A stretch of DNA of 64,000 nt from an uncultured Bacteroidota bacterium. GTDB taxonomy: Bacteria > Bacteroidota > Bacteroidia > Flavobacteriales > Flavobacteriaceae. The DNA lies in contig CACJNF010000002.1 in assembly GCA_902594745.1 (NCBI GenBank), forward strand, positions 115,043-179,042, read 5' to 3'. Position 1 is the first letter of the stretch. Each line of letters begins with the position of its first letter. Position numbers and translations under genes: made by a program. The notes under the pieces were generated by a model. That model did no database searches and was not told where the DNA came from. It worked only from the letters and a program-made list of their open reading frames with translations. Below are positions 63,863 to 64,000 of the stretch, in pieces.

Positions 63863-64000
63863 ATGGCAAAAAAAGCTGTTGCTAGTTTACAAACTGGCTC
63901 GAAAAAACTTACGAAAGCAATTAGAATGATTAAAAAAGATGGTTCTGATTCCTATTCCTTTGATGAAAAAATATTACCTCAAGATCTTGTTAATGATTGG
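63863..64000 (+). CDS. DUF4295 protein, 3' end cut by window
   Basis: 46 codons are visible from the ATG at 63863: MAKKAVASLQTGSKKLTKAI, then an acidic SYSFDEKILPQDLVNDW. This matches DUF4295, a short (about 50 aa) basic protein found after rpmG across Bacteroidota, probably ribosome-associated, although its function is unproven. Only a few residues and the stop should be missing. The spacing of one base to rpmG supports one operon. Confidence 0.92.
   Translation, partial: MAKKAVASLQTGSKKLTKAIRMIKKDGSDSYSFDEKILPQDLVNDW

Overview
The window is a gene-dense, AT-rich stretch (roughly one third GC by eye, not computed) of a bacterial chromosome. It almost certainly comes from the Bacteroidota, class Flavobacteriia, and probably from a compact marine lineage. 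The evidence is the DUF4296, DUF4295 and DUF5916 families, the rpsU-xerC-tRNA order, the rpmB-rpmG-DUF4295 trio, and the lack of Shine-Dalgarno sequences. Many starts are preceded by TAnnTTTG boxes, the -7 element of Bacteroidota sigma-A promoters. Almost all genes are core or metabolic. I see no prophage, insertion sequence, CRISPR array or defence island.

Region by region: 1-6.2 kb holds a partial DUF4296 lipoprotein, tyrS, a two-component pair, an alkyltransferase-like protein without its cysteine, Mrp and Nfu iron-sulfur proteins and a ferredoxin/flavodoxin reductase. 6.2-8.8 kb (minus) is a MoxR-like ATPase plus VWA pair. 8.85-18.8 kb (plus) is a long array: mevalonate genes (mvaD, mvk), gluconokinase and 6-phosphogluconate dehydrogenase, KDG kinase and KDPG aldolase, a 4-TM protein, a GntP-type permease, RidA, a D-threonine-aldolase-like PLP enzyme and an M19 dipeptidase. 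Together the later genes suggest breakdown of an aldonate or amino-aldonate through KDG. 18.8-25.9 kb (minus) is a complete trpEGDCFBA operon followed by menG. It is preceded by a leader peptide with three consecutive Trp codons and an intrinsic terminator, a classical attenuator. Two tiny membrane proteins lie just upstream.

26.3-29.9 kb holds a rhodanese, an alanine/sodium symporter, rpsU, xerC and four tRNAs (Thr-Tyr-Gly-Thr). 29.9-38.7 kb is a block of sugar transporters, a cupin, two SDRs, rlmN, a subtilase lipoprotein with a coupled 51-codon gene, and two small membrane proteins. It separates the tRNA cluster from tuf, which normally follows it directly in this group. 38.9-52.4 kb is tuf, tRNA-Trp, secE, nusG, rplKAJL and rpoBC, followed closely by idi and a QueD-like gene. 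rplJ has an unusual acidic tail built from 30-bp tandem repeats, and a strong hairpin lies between rplL and rpoB.

52.4-64 kb holds envelope and secreted proteins (DUF4369 lipoprotein, DUF5916 protein, S1/P1 nuclease), htpG, a sodium:solute symporter, recR, a 2-oxoacid dehydrogenase E2, a DnaQ-type exonuclease, an FAH-family protein, a CinA-domain protein, rpmB, rpmG and a DUF4295 gene cut by the window end. Convergent genes abut or overlap at their stop codons, and many same-strand neighbours overlap as TAATG or ATGA, a sign of strong compaction. The most noteworthy item is the trp attenuator, whose leader peptide may be read from a leaderless transcript.
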